A DNA stretch of 64,000 nt from Selenomonadaceae bacterium (lineage in GTDB: Bacteria > Bacillota > Negativicutes > Selenomonadales > Selenomonadaceae), in NCBI GenBank assembly GCA_017549815.1, contig JAFYNH010000038.1, forward strand, positions 1-64,000, written 5' to 3'. How positions within the stretch are numbered: position 1 is the first letter of the stretch; the number at the start of each line of letters is the position of its first letter. Made by a program: the position numbers and the translations under genes. Below the pieces are notes generated by a model, which searched no databases, was not told where the DNA came from, and saw only the letters and a program-made list of their open reading frames with translations. Positions 10,294 to 18,995 of the stretch are shown here, one piece after another.

Positions 10294-10313
10294 TCACTTT
10301 TTGCCGAAGCGAA

Positions 10314-11096
10314 TCATTTTTCAATCACGCCAAAGGCAATCGAACTGTATTTGCCGCCGTCGGCAACTTTAAAGCCGAGTCGTTCAAATTCCGCGTTCCC
10401 CGAATGCTCCTTCATGACGACGCGAAATTTTGCAACGCGACAAGCCTCACGAATAATTTCTTCAGTCAAAGGGCGGGCGTCGGCAAGCGGGCGAATCGGA
10501 TTAAGTCCCGAACTCTTTTGAATCGGGCGGCGAAACATAGGGTCGAAATAAACAACGTCAAAAGAATCGTCCGCGCAGGTCTTCAAATATTCTTTGCAAT
10601 CGGCGTTAATGACTTCGACGCGACGCATCGCCTCTAAAATGTGCGGACTGTCTTCGGAAAAATTTTTCAAGCCGTAACTGACAACTTCGGCGATAAGCGG
10701 ATTAATTTCAAGCGCGACAACTTTGCCCGAATCACCGACGATAAAACTTTCGACAATGGCGTCGCTCCCCAAGCCCAATGTGCAATCCAAAACCTTTGAG
10801 CCGGCAGAAATTTTCAGTGCGTCAATCAATCGGTCGCCCTCGCCGCCGCGCAGATTTTTGATTCGTAAATGCGCCGTGTTCGGGTGAAAAAATAATTCTC
10901 CCTCCGCAGTAATCACGCTGAGGGAATTTTTTTTGACCAATAAAATATTTTCCGCGCCGTGAATTTTTTTCAAAGTATCAAACGATAAATCCTTGCGCTC
11001 TATAAGTTGCCCGCCGAGCTTTAAAGAAATTTCTTCCGCTAAAATTTCCGTCGCCGAATCGGGCTTGCGAATCGTCGTAACGATAAAATTTCCCAT
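10314..11096 (-). CDS. RsmJ-like class I SAM-dependent methyltransferase
   Basis: A 260-residue protein with the SAM-binding motif VLDCTLGLGSDA at about residues 102-113, an acidic loop ALEIN, and the motif YFDPMFRRP. The DPMF/Y signature with this glycine loop is that of the RsmJ family (DUF548), whose E. coli member makes m2G1516 in 16S rRNA. The first 90 residues form an extra N-terminal domain. The start ATG at 11096 has GGAGGAG just upstream. It lies downstream of the terminator of the TAXI gene, so it is probably transcribed separately, and it ends only 106 bases before the giant gene. Specific rRNA target is inferred; another nucleic-acid substrate is possible. Confidence 0.7.
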   Translation of the reverse strand: MGNFIVTTIRKPDSATEILAEEISLKLGGQLIERKDLSFDTLKKIHGAENILLVKKNSLSVITAEGELFFHPNTAHLRIKNLRGGEGDRLIDALKISAGSKVLDCTLGLGSDAIVESFIVGDSGKVVALEINPLIAEVVSYGLKNFSEDSPHILEAMRRVEVINADCKEYLKTCADDSFDVVYFDPMFRRPIQKSSGLNPIRPLADARPLTEEIIREACRVAKFRVVMKEHSGNAEFERLGFKVADGGKYSSIAFGVIEK

Positions 11097-11104
11097 GTCT
11101 CCTC

Positions 11105-11138
11105 CAAAAAAATAAGACGCCGAGAAATTCCCGACGCC
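11105..11138 (-). terminator. Rho-independent terminator of the TAXI gene
   Basis: In the minus-strand RNA a 9-bp stem (GGCGUCGGG with CUCGGCGUC, including G-U pairs) closes a 5-base loop and is followed by a U-rich run. The plus-strand version pairs poorly, so it acts in the minus direction. Confidence 0.75.
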
Positions 11139-11165
11139 ATATTAAAATCTATCCGTTATAAGATT

Positions 11166-12128
11166 TTACTTGAGAACTTTAGCCGCGCCTTCGTTCATCT
11201 TGATGAAATCCATACCTTCAAGCGCACTTTCTTTGGTAATAGCCTTCGCCGCAGAGTGAGCCGCCGCAATCTTTTCCGTGTTGTCGAAAATCGCTTTGGT
11301 CAACTTTTCGCCGAGAGCCGCGTCGATTTTGTCGTTAGCAACAAGGATAGCCATAACGCTGACGGTCTCGACATCTTCATCAAAGCCCTGATAAGTGCCT
11401 TTGGGAACGATTGTCTTGGTGTAGAAAGGATATTTTTCGGCGAGCTTTTTAACTTGTTCGTCGCCAATGGGCAGAATGCGAATCTTATTCTGCGAGGCAA
11501 TATCTTGGACGGAGGCGGTAGGATAGCCAGCCGTCACAAACGCCGCGTCGACAGTGCCGTCTTTAAGAGCGTAGGAACCTTCCGCGAAGGAAAGGAATTG
11601 CTCATTAATGTCGTTGTAGGTAATGTCGTAAGCTTCGAGGATTTGGCGAGCATTAGCTTCTGCGCCCGAACCTGCCGCACCGACTGCAACGCGCTTGCCT
11701 TTTAAGTCGGCAATGGTTTTAATGCCCGAATCTTCGCGGACGATGAATTGGCAAGTTTCAGGATAAAGCGACGCGATACCGTTGAGGTTTTCAATCTTGC
11801 CGCCTTCCTCGAACATTTCCTTACCGTTGACGGCGTAATAAGTTATGTCATTTTGTACGATTGCAAGCTCAACCTGTTTATCCTTGAGCATGTTGATATT
11901 GGCGACCGATGCGCCTGTGGATTGCGCGGAGGCGTTCATGCCGTTCTTGTTGAGCACTTCTGCAATAGCTCCGCCGATGGGATAATAAGTGCCTGCGGTG
12001 CCGCCCGTAGCGATATTAATGAATTGTTCCTTCTCGCCAGAGCCGCCGCCGCAACCTGCGATTCCGACCGCCAATGCAACGGCACAAACAGCAGTCGCGA
12101 TTCGCTTTAAAACTTTTGGCAACTTCAT
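11166..12128 (-). CDS. TAXI-family TRAP transporter solute-binding lipoprotein
   Basis: A 320-residue protein with a lipoprotein signal peptide (hydrophobic stretch ending in the lipobox VGIAGC). The mature part opens with INIATGGTAGTYYPIGGAIAE, the hallmark of TAXI extracytoplasmic binding proteins. Later segments (GAAGSGAEANA, TVDAAFVTAGYPTASV) also fit the family. TAXI proteins deliver small carboxylate-type substrates to a fused DctQM-type TRAP permease. No permease gene is adjacent, so this is an orphan component here. Its own promoter lies at 12175-12204 and a strong terminator follows the stop. Ligand unknown. Confidence 0.88.
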   Translation of the reverse strand: MKLPKVLKRIATAVCAVALAVGIAGCGGGSGEKEQFINIATGGTAGTYYPIGGAIAEVLNKNGMNASAQSTGASVANINMLKDKQVELAIVQNDITYYAVNGKEMFEEGGKIENLNGIASLYPETCQFIVREDSGIKTIADLKGKRVAVGAAGSGAEANARQILEAYDITYNDINEQFLSFAEGSYALKDGTVDAAFVTAGYPTASVQDIASQNKIRILPIGDEQVKKLAEKYPFYTKTIVPKGTYQGFDEDVETVSVMAILVANDKIDAALGEKLTKAIFDNTEKIAAAHSAAKAITKESALEGMDFIKMNEGAAKVLK

Positions 12129-12174
12129 AATGATACACTCCTCTCAAAAAGTGCGATAAAAATTCTACAAGCGA

Positions 12175-12204
12175 ATTATAACACACCTGCCGCCGCCGCG
12201 ACAA
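12175..12204 (-). promoter_or_regulatory. Predicted sigma-A promoter of the TAXI gene
   Basis: Minus strand: perfect TATAAT at 12175-12180 and TTGTCG at 12199-12204 with an 18-base spacer, 46 bases before the start codon. Confidence 0.55.
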
Positions 12205-12311
12205 GTTTCAACTAAAATAATCTGAAAAATTTTCGTACACGTCATGATTAAAGGAAATTCTTTAGCGGCGTTGAAAAAATCTGAAGACAAAATGCTAAAG
12301 GAGAAATTTTT

Positions 12312-13052
12312 ATGAGCATACACATTGCGGCGGAAGTTGGCGAGATAGCCGAGCGCGTCTTACTGCCGGGCGACCCTGTTCGGGCGAAAATTATTGCAGA
12401 GAATTTTTTAAGCGACGTTCACCAGTACACGGCGATTAGAAATATTCTCGGCTTCACGGGCAAATATAAGGGCGAGCGCGTTTCAATTCAGGCGACGGGC
12501 ATGGGCATTCCGTCCATTTCTATTTATCTGCACGAGTTGATTCACGTTTACGGCGCGAAGAAGTTGATTCGAGTTGGAACTTGCGGCGGCATGAACGAGG
12601 ATATTCATCTGCGCGACGTGATTATTGCTCAAGGTTCGTCGACTGATTCATCAATCGTCAATCAAGTTTTTGGCGGCGCGGTGAATTTTTCTCTGCTTGC
12701 CGACTTCGATTTATTAAGCAAAGCCGTCAACGTTGCCGCGAATTTAAATCTGCCCGTCAGAGTTGGCAACGTCATTTGTGTAGATTTATTTTATAACGAC
12801 TACGACGACCCGAACGGGACATTTGGCGACGGGAAAAATACTTTTAATGACAAGCTCCGTCAGTATGGGATTTTGGCAGTTGAAATGGAAAGTGCCGCGC
12901 TTTATCTTCATGCGGCGGCGGCTAAAGTTCAAGCGTTGGCGATTTTTACCGTGAGCGACGACTTGTTAAGAAAAGAATTCTGCACGCCAGAAGAGAGGCA
13001 AGCGTCCTTTAACGACATGATAAAAATTGCGCTGGAGACGATTATCCAATGA
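12312..13052 (+). CDS. deoD: Purine-nucleoside phosphorylase DeoD
   Basis: A 246-residue protein of the usual length for the hexameric bacterial purine nucleoside phosphorylase, which cleaves purine (deoxy)ribonucleosides with phosphate for salvage. Visible signatures are LLPGDPVRAK near the N-terminus, the phosphate-loop segment VGTCGGMN (about residues 92-99), VEMESAALY, and the catalytic SDDL near the C-terminus. AAGGAG lies 8 bases before the ATG. Its stop overlaps the start of the next gene by 4 bases (ATGA), suggesting translational coupling. Confidence 0.93.
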   Translation: MSIHIAAEVGEIAERVLLPGDPVRAKIIAENFLSDVHQYTAIRNILGFTGKYKGERVSIQATGMGIPSISIYLHELIHVYGAKKLIRVGTCGGMNEDIHLRDVIIAQGSSTDSSIVNQVFGGAVNFSLLADFDLLSKAVNVAANLNLPVRVGNVICVDLFYNDYDDPNGTFGDGKNTFNDKLRQYGILAVEMESAALYLHAAAAKVQALAIFTVSDDLLRKEFCTPEERQASFNDMIKIALETIIQ

Positions 13053-14302
13053 AAAATTTAGTTATGGGGGCGGCGAAAGGTTACGGCTGGGATATTCTGG
13101 AGCCTTTCGTTATTTCTTGCAAGATAAATTGTCCGAGCGCAGAGCTGATTCTTTTTGTCGATGACATTTCAGATTTTACTTGCGACAAGTTGGTTAATGC
13201 GGGCGTGTTGCTTAAAACTTTTCCGAACGAATTAAAATACGGCGTTCCGAACAATACGCGCTGGAAAATTTTTTCTGACTTCTTAAAAATGCACGGCGAC
13301 GCTTACGAACAGATTTTCATAACTGATACTCGCGACGTGATTTTTCAAGGCGACGTGTTCGAGCCGTTTAAAAATCTTACGAATTATCTTGGTGTGACGA
13401 CGGAAGCTGACGTTATCGGCGGGAACAAGGCGGGCAATGAAAATTATAGTTGGCTCGTCGATTGTTTTGGCAAAGACGCCGCCGAGAGACTTCGCAATCG
13501 GAAAATTATTTGCGACGGAACGATTATTGGCACGTCTGTCGAGATGAAAATTTTCGCTGAAAAAATGTGGCAGGTTGTATCCGCCGTCGAGAGCCGCGTT
13601 AATTTCAGAATTCACGACCAAGCTGTTGCCAACTATATTATTTACAATGGCTTTCTGCCGATTAGAAATTTGATTGAGATTGACGTTGACGGCGAAATTT
13701 TTACTATGGGCTTGACGGATAATTTTTATATTGGCGGCGATAAAATTTTGCGCGGTAATGAAATTCCTGCGGTCGTTCACCAATACAACAGGCACAATGA
13801 GCTAATAGATTTTGTCGACGAAATTTATCACGACAAAAATTTTCAAGTCGACAATCGATTTAACGACATGCGAAGCGTAACCGAGCAAGCGACTTGTCTT
13901 TTGTTCGCGAACAGAATTGGCGACGCGGCTAAGTTTTTCATGAAGAAATTTTTAGTGGTAGAAGACTTTAGCGGTTGCGTTAAGGCTTTAATGCGGCTTT
14001 GGGAAATTGCAATGCGGAATCCGCTTTCGCCAGCAAGTGAACTTTTGGAGCTTTCCGCGCAGAGTGCGTTAAAATCCGTAGAAAATTTTTCTGCCGCCGA
14101 TTGGAACGAAATTTGCAATCTTTTGATTCGGGCGCAGGAATGTCGTCACCCTGTAGACGGCGAATTAAAATTTTATATTGTCAATCGTCTGCTTAAGCTT
14201 GCCGAGCAGAAATTTTCGGCGAATGAGCGCGAACAATATCTTTCCTGTATTGAGCTGATAATTTCAATCGAGGGGGGCGAAATTTTTTGGGCAAGAAAAT
14301 AA
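13049..14302 (+). CDS. Predicted GT-A-fold glycosyltransferase, unknown specificity
   Basis: A 417-residue protein. The first 250 residues look like a nucleotide-sugar-dependent transferase: a beta-strand start, then IFITDTRDVIFQGD (a DxD-type metal site at about residues 92-97), then IICDGTIIGT and HDQAVANYIIYN, the latter resembling the acceptor-side HDQ motif of GT-A enzymes. The final 150 residues are helical and have no recognisable motif. It starts by a 4-base overlap with deoD and overlaps the TTG start of the ybaK-like gene by 16 bases, so the three form one unit. No homology search was possible; the family assignment is by motif only. Confidence 0.55.
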   Translation: MKNLVMGAAKGYGWDILEPFVISCKINCPSAELILFVDDISDFTCDKLVNAGVLLKTFPNELKYGVPNNTRWKIFSDFLKMHGDAYEQIFITDTRDVIFQGDVFEPFKNLTNYLGVTTEADVIGGNKAGNENYSWLVDCFGKDAAERLRNRKIICDGTIIGTSVEMKIFAEKMWQVVSAVESRVNFRIHDQAVANYIIYNGFLPIRNLIEIDVDGEIFTMGLTDNFYIGGDKILRGNEIPAVVHQYNRHNELIDFVDEIYHDKNFQVDNRFNDMRSVTEQATCLLFANRIGDAAKFFMKKFLVVEDFSGCVKALMRLWEIAMRNPLSPASELLELSAQSALKSVENFSAADWNEICNLLIRAQECRHPVDGELKFYIVNRLLKLAEQKFSANEREQYLSCIELIISIEGGEIFWARK

Positions 14303-14769
14303 AAAAGACCAATGCTTGTCGAATTCTTGACGGGTTGGGCATTGATTATGAAATTAAAACTTACGAGGTTGACGAAGAAGATTTATCGGCGGTTCACGTC
14401 GCACAGGTTTCAGGGCTTGATATTAAAATGATTTTTAAAACGTTGGTGGCTCGCGGCGATAAGACGGGAATAATTATGGCGGTTATCGGTGGCGGCGACG
14501 AACTTGATTTAAAGGCGTTGGCGAAGGCTAGCGGCAATAAGTCCGTCGAAATGATTGCGCTGAAAGAATTGTTACCGCTTACGGGCTATGTTCGCGGAGG
14601 TTGTTCGCCGCTCGGAGCAAAAAAAAATTATCCAGTGTATCTGGACAATCGCGCTTTGACTTTGGAAAAAATTTCAATCAGCGCAGGACAACGCGGAATG
14701 CAGATAATTCTTTCGCCGCAAGACTTGATTAAAGCCGCGAACGCGACGACAGCAAAACTTATTTTCTAG
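14287..14769 (+). CDS. ybaK: YbaK/EbsC-type aminoacyl-tRNA deacylase
   Basis: A 160-residue protein of normal length for the YbaK family, which hydrolyses mis-charged Cys-tRNA(Pro) and related substrates. It has the expected order of motifs: the early tyrosine/acidic segment YEIKTYEVDEEDL, the lysine-containing KMIFKTLVARGD, the GYVRGGCSPLGAKK active-site block and the C-terminal SAGQRGMQIIL. Translation starts at TTG (14287) with a purine-rich GAGGGGGG upstream, inside the end of the preceding glycosyltransferase gene. It ends convergently over the last 11 bases of dciA. Confidence 0.88.
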   Translation: MGKKIKKTNACRILDGLGIDYEIKTYEVDEEDLSAVHVAQVSGLDIKMIFKTLVARGDKTGIIMAVIGGGDELDLKALAKASGNKSVEMIALKELLPLTGYVRGGCSPLGAKKNYPVYLDNRALTLEKISISAGQRGMQIILSPQDLIKAANATTAKLIF

Positions 14770-15670
14770 TCTTAGTCAAATATCTTTGAAGTTTGGGTTG
14801 CTCTGACAAGTTGAATTGCAAATCGATTAAGGTTCGGCGGATAATCGCGGGGTTGAGTTTATCGAGCGGCAAGCGTTTTTCAAGCGCGACCAATTTCAAA
14901 ACTTCGGGCGATTCCTCATCTCCGAAACGGATTTTGCCCGCGACTTTTTGAATCAATGAAGTCCGCGCAGATTCGATTACGTCAAGGGCGCATTCCTTTT
15001 TCATATACGGCATTTTCTCAAGCAAAATTTTTTGAGCGTCCCAAGCCTTCAAATGCGGCGCGTCATAAAAAATTTTAAAGAGCGCGTTAATCATTGCCTC
15101 GCGCTCTTTTATTTTACAAACTTCGCAAAGAGTTTCCTCCGCCGCGCAGAGACTTTCGCACTTCGCGCATTTATGCCAACCGTTTGCCAAGCGAAATTTT
15201 TGATACTTCGCCTGACTTAAAAGCGTATGCAAAATCGTCTTGCGCAATTCTTCATTAGAAATTTTATTGGCGCGTTCCTCGCAACTTTTAATTTCTTCGT
15301 CCGACAAAATCATATCTTCGGGCGAATTTTTAGGCTCTTCAATCTGCGCGGGCAGTGAAGTTTTATCGTCTGCAATTTGAACGCCGTATGCAATTCGGAT
15401 TTCTTTAACAAGCGGCTCGTCCTGCGAAAACTTTTCGTTAATCGCGTCGATAATTTCTTCCTCCAAAAATTTCAACTGGTCTCTGAAGGCGGAACTTTCA
15501 ACGGCAACATATAAAACGTCGCGTTCAATCTTGACGGGCTTAATCTTATCAGAAATATTTTTGTCGACAAGTTCGCGCCAATGATGAATTAATTCGGTGC
15601 CGAGAAATTTTTTATAAGTCGCCGCGCCGAACGAACGCATTTTTTCATGAAGAAAATTTTCAAGCTCCAT
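14759..15670 (-). CDS. DciA-like (DUF721) replicative-helicase loader with zinc ribbon
   Basis: A 303-residue protein. Residues 1-100 match the DUF721/DciA pattern (HHWRELV, ADDVLYVAVESSAFRDQL-type core), the domain used by most bacteria to load the replicative helicase. It then continues well beyond the usual domain: a linker, a treble Cys pair C168-x2-C171 and C182-x2-C185 that reads as a zinc ribbon, and a helical C-terminus of about 110 residues. It overlaps recF by 11 bases in the dnaN-recF-dciA order, which supports a replication role. The extension's function is unknown. Confidence 0.75.
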   Translation of the reverse strand: MELENFLHEKMRSFGAATYKKFLGTELIHHWRELVDKNISDKIKPVKIERDVLYVAVESSAFRDQLKFLEEEIIDAINEKFSQDEPLVKEIRIAYGVQIADDKTSLPAQIEEPKNSPEDMILSDEEIKSCEERANKISNEELRKTILHTLLSQAKYQKFRLANGWHKCAKCESLCAAEETLCEVCKIKEREAMINALFKIFYDAPHLKAWDAQKILLEKMPYMKKECALDVIESARTSLIQKVAGKIRFGDEESPEVLKLVALEKRLPLDKLNPAIIRRTLIDLQFNLSEQPKLQRYLTKTRK

Positions 15671-16757
15671 TGGTTAATTCTCCCGCCTTGACGAAAAATA
15701 TTTTGCCGAAATTGCGCGTCGGGAAATAGGCGCGGTCGGTTGCCGTTATCAGTGTCTGAATTTTTTCGCGGCTTAAAAACTCCAATAACATTTCGCGTCG
15801 CGCAGAATCCAATTCGCTCATCACGTCATCAAGCAACAGCAACGGATATTCGCCCGTCTCCGATTTTAAAAATTGCAACTCGGAAAGTTTCAAGGCTAGC
15901 GCGACCGTCCGAAGTTGCCCCTGCGAGCCAAACAGTTTCAGTTCCCGACTGTTGATAAAAAATTTTAAATCGTCTAAATGTGCTCCAATACTTGTCGAGC
16001 CATGCCTTATGTCCCTGAATCGCCGCGTCCGCAACGCTTTTAAAAAGTTATACGCGATATTCTCTTGCGAATCAGACCCGCGCATATCGTAGACAACCGA
16101 TAAATCTTCTGCCTGCGCGGAAATTTTCTTCTGCATTTCATTTGCCAACAGATTCAATTTATAAACCGAAGTCAGCCGCTTACTGATAACTTTTTCGGCG
16201 GCGTCGGCAAGTTGTTCATCCCAAAGATCAAGTTCTTCCTCTCGCGCCTCGTCGTCACGAATTTTTTTAAGTAAGGCGTTCCGCACTTCGACGAGCTTTG
16301 TATATTTCGACAGCTCTAAAAAATAAATCGGCACGGCTTGCGAAATCTGCGCGTCTAAAAATTTTCTGCGCGTCATCGGCGAGCTTTTGAACATAAACAA
16401 ATCTTCGGGCGAGAATAGTACGGAATTCAATTTGCCCAAAAGTTCGCGGGGGCGAATCGGGTTGGCGTCAAGTAATATCCTGCGTTGCCTTGTCGCAGAA
16501 ATTTCTATCGCCAACTCGTGAGAAATGCCCGCCTTAAAATATTTTATCCTTAAAATCGCGGAGGTTTCGCCCCAACGAATTAACTCCGACTCTTTACCCG
16601 CCCGCGAACGTAACAACGACGCAAAATTAATCGCCTCAAGAATATTCGTCTTGCCCTGCGCGTTGTTGCCTAGAAAAATATTTATCGCAGGGTCGGGACA
16701 AAAATTCATTTCGGCGAGGTTGCGCCAATCTTTAAAAAAAATTTCAGCGATATTCAT
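15660..16757 (-). CDS. recF: DNA replication/repair protein RecF
   Basis: A 365-residue SMC-like ATPase of typical RecF length. It has Walker A GNNAQGKTN at about residues 29-37, the RecF signature block SPMTRRKFLDAQISQ, the ABC-type signature FGSQGQLRTVALALK, and Walker B LLLLDDVMSELD. RecF with RecO and RecR loads RecA at gaps and stalled forks. It starts directly after the dnaN stop and overlaps dciA, so the three are one operon. Confidence 0.95.
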   Translation of the reverse strand: MNIAEIFFKDWRNLAEMNFCPDPAINIFLGNNAQGKTNILEAINFASLLRSRAGKESELIRWGETSAILRIKYFKAGISHELAIEISATRQRRILLDANPIRPRELLGKLNSVLFSPEDLFMFKSSPMTRRKFLDAQISQAVPIYFLELSKYTKLVEVRNALLKKIRDDEAREEELDLWDEQLADAAEKVISKRLTSVYKLNLLANEMQKKISAQAEDLSVVYDMRGSDSQENIAYNFLKALRTRRFRDIRHGSTSIGAHLDDLKFFINSRELKLFGSQGQLRTVALALKLSELQFLKSETGEYPLLLLDDVMSELDSARREMLLEFLSREKIQTLITATDRAYFPTRNFGKIFFVKAGELTNGA

Positions 16758-17861
16758 TTAAGCGCGAACGGGCGTTGCAATGTAAATGTACTTGTCGTTG
16801 CCCGGCTCGGTAAATGCGGCGGGGCTGTACTTATCATTAAGCGCAATATCAAGCTGCTTGGCGTCGACAATCTTTAACACGTCGGCAATATACGTAACGT
16901 TGAAGGAAATTTCTAAGTCGTCACCGTCAATCTCCGCCTCAACATTTTGTCCCGCGCCGCCTATTTCGGGCGAGTTGGAAGTAATTTTTATGCCGCCGTC
17001 GCCGAAGGTAAATTTAACCGTATTATATTCGGTCTCTTTCGATATAAGCGCGACAAATTCAACGGCTTTCTTGAAAGCGGCGGTATCAACTTTAACTTTG
17101 GTCGAACTCGACGACGGAATAACTTTTTCGTAAGGCGGGAACATGCCCTCGATAAGCCGCGTATTCACAAAAACATTGTCGAAGGTAAACGTCAGATAGC
17201 GCACGGAATAATTAATCGTCACGTAATTTTCAACGTCGTTAGGATCAATGCGCAACATAATTCCGCGCAGAGCGTCCGCCGGTACAACGAAACTGCAATC
17301 TTCATAACTCTCGCCGAGTTGTTCTTTAGCGAGTGCAAGGCGATGCGTATTCGTAGCAACCAAAGAAATCGTGTCGCCTTTAATCTCAAAGCAACAACCC
17401 GTAAAAATCGGGCGCGAATCATCTTTGGCAACCGCAAACGCCGTCCGCTTAATCAAATCCCGCAAAGCCGTCGTTCTGATTTTAAAGGAATGATCCGTTT
17501 CGGGAGTTTTAACTTTCGGAAAATCGCTGGCGGGCATTGTCAAAAGTTCGACACTCGCGCCGCCCGATTCAATCGACAAAGTATTATCTTCGTCAAAAAA
17601 GGTAATCGTATCGTCGGGCATGTTCTTAACGAATTCTTGAAATCTCTTGCCGACAACAACGACTTCGCCCGCTACTTCCGTATTAACAGGAATGCGCGTG
17701 ATTATCCCCGTCGAAAAATTATTAGCTTGAATTTCGAGCATGGAGCCTTCCGCCCTGAGATAAATTCCCGCCAAAATCGGAGTCATAGGCTTTACGGCAA
17801 CCGCCCGAATCACAAACTGCAGGGCTTCCGTTAAATCACTCTTATAGCAACTGAACTTCAT
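16758..17861 (-). CDS. dnaN: DNA polymerase III sliding clamp (beta subunit)
   Basis: A 367-residue clamp of standard length. Features include the N-terminal LTEALQFVIRAVAVK, GIYLRAE, the middle-domain VAKDDSRPIFTGCCFE, ATNTHRLAL, and the C-terminal YIYIATPVR close to the canonical MPMR/L end. AAAGGAGG lies upstream of the ATG. Unlike many Firmicutes no dnaA precedes it; the upstream neighbour is divergent cbiK. A promoter is visible at 17894-17922. Confidence 0.95.
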   Translation of the reverse strand: MKFSCYKSDLTEALQFVIRAVAVKPMTPILAGIYLRAEGSMLEIQANNFSTGIITRIPVNTEVAGEVVVVGKRFQEFVKNMPDDTITFFDEDNTLSIESGGASVELLTMPASDFPKVKTPETDHSFKIRTTALRDLIKRTAFAVAKDDSRPIFTGCCFEIKGDTISLVATNTHRLALAKEQLGESYEDCSFVVPADALRGIMLRIDPNDVENYVTINYSVRYLTFTFDNVFVNTRLIEGMFPPYEKVIPSSSSTKVKVDTAAFKKAVEFVALISKETEYNTVKFTFGDGGIKITSNSPEIGGAGQNVEAEIDGDDLEISFNVTYIADVLKIVDAKQLDIALNDKYSPAAFTEPGNDKYIYIATPVRA

Positions 17862-17893
17862 AAAATTTGCCTCCTTTAGAAATGTGCCGCCGT

Positions 17894-17943
17894 ATTGTAT
17901 ATCATTTGAAAGGAATTGACAAACGCTTTTAAAAATATAAAAT
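17894..17943. promoter_or_regulatory. Divergent promoters for dnaN and cbiK sharing their -35 region
   Basis: Plus strand (cbiK): TTGACA at 17916-17921, 16-base spacer, TAAAAT at 17938-17943. Minus strand (dnaN): TTGTCA at 17917-17922, 17-base spacer, TACAAT at 17894-17899. The two -35 boxes overlap by five base pairs on opposite strands, so polymerase binding in one direction should exclude the other. Confidence 0.55.
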
Positions 17944-18008
17944 GGTGCTGTCTCCTCAGCAAAGAAAGTGTATGGGCAAATAAATAAAAATTTTGAGGAG
18001 GAACAGGT

Positions 18009-18986
18009 ATGAATTGGAAAAAATTTTTGGCGGTAGGAGCGGCGTTTTCGAGTTTATTCTTTGCGCACGCCGAAGCCGCCTACATGCTCAGCGACGAGGT
18101 TGAAAATCCGCCCGCCGCTCTGCAAATGGCTACTCAAATCGGCGTCCTTAAATACGAAAACCCAATGTTGAAAAACGCCGTCGACAAAGACGCGATTGTC
18201 GTTTTGAGTTTCGGCACGTCTTATCCCGACCAACGCGCTAAGGCTATCGACGCGACCGCGCAGGCGATTCAAGCCGCTCACCCCAACGCCAAAGTCGTTA
18301 CGGCGTTCACGAGCCATATTGTCATCAAGCACATTGTCGAGAACGAAGGCAAATGCGACTATCTGACGCCCGAACAAACTTTGGAGCAACTCAAGCGCGA
18401 AGGTTATACGCGGGTTGCGCTTGTCTCTCTCGACGTGATTCCGGGAATTGAGTACAAATACGACGTTGCACTTTTCCACGAGTATAAATCGCAGTTTAAA
18501 AAGATGACGCTCGGCGAACCGCTCATGTATTGGCAAGGACAGGAAGAACAGCGCGATGACGTTATGCAGGTTATGCAGTCGCTCCATTTGCCGTCGTATA
18601 AAAAGGGCACAGCGATTTTATTAATGGCGCACGGCACGCCCGACCCGTCCAACGCTTATTATTCGGTCATGCAGGAAAAACTTCGCGCCATGAAACGCAC
18701 TGATGTTCACGTCTACACGGTTGAAGGCTGGCCAAGATTAGAAGATTGGGCGGGCAAGCTCAAAATGCACAAGGTCGAGAAAATAATTTTAATGCCGCTT
18801 ATGTTGGTTGCGGGCGACCACGCCAATAACGATATGGCGGGTAACGAGGAAGATTCGCATAAAGTGATTCTGGAGAAAATGGGCTTTAAGGTCGAAGCAA
18901 AGTTGCAAGGACTCGGCGAGAGTAAAAAAATCCGCGAAATATTCGTCGAACGCGCAAACGAGGCTTGGGACGAACTTGTTAAGTAA
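18009..18986 (+). CDS. cbiK: Exported sirohydrochlorin cobaltochelatase (CbiK type)
   Basis: A 325-residue protein. Residues 1-24 form a Sec signal peptide (KK, hydrophobic core, cleavage after AEA), so the enzyme is predicted to work outside the cytoplasm. The mature part is a class II chelatase: VLSFGTSYPDQR, the catalytic AHGTPDPSN and the second metal-binding His in LMLVAGDHANNDM. CbiK inserts Co2+ (or Fe2+) into sirohydrochlorin; exported forms are known in Desulfovibrio. GAGGAGG precedes the ATG and a sigma-A promoter lies at 17916-17943. comEC begins 9 bases after the stop. No other corrin genes are nearby. Confidence 0.88.
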   Translation: MNWKKFLAVGAAFSSLFFAHAEAAYMLSDEVENPPAALQMATQIGVLKYENPMLKNAVDKDAIVVLSFGTSYPDQRAKAIDATAQAIQAAHPNAKVVTAFTSHIVIKHIVENEGKCDYLTPEQTLEQLKREGYTRVALVSLDVIPGIEYKYDVALFHEYKSQFKKMTLGEPLMYWQGQEEQRDDVMQVMQSLHLPSYKKGTAILLMAHGTPDPSNAYYSVMQEKLRAMKRTDVHVYTVEGWPRLEDWAGKLKMHKVEKIILMPLMLVAGDHANNDMAGNEEDSHKVILEKMGFKVEAKLQGLGESKKIREIFVERANEAWDELVK

Positions 18987-18995
18987 TTAAACGCA

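Noticed and set aside
17862..18008. Possible replication origin next to dnaN-recF
   Set aside because: No dnaA gene, no cluster of DnaA boxes and no AT-rich unwinding region is visible; the gap is fully explained by two divergent promoters and leaders.
17938..18008. Cobalamin riboswitch upstream of cbiK
   Set aside because: The leader is only about 60 bases and shows no B12-box-like sequence; too short for the aptamer.
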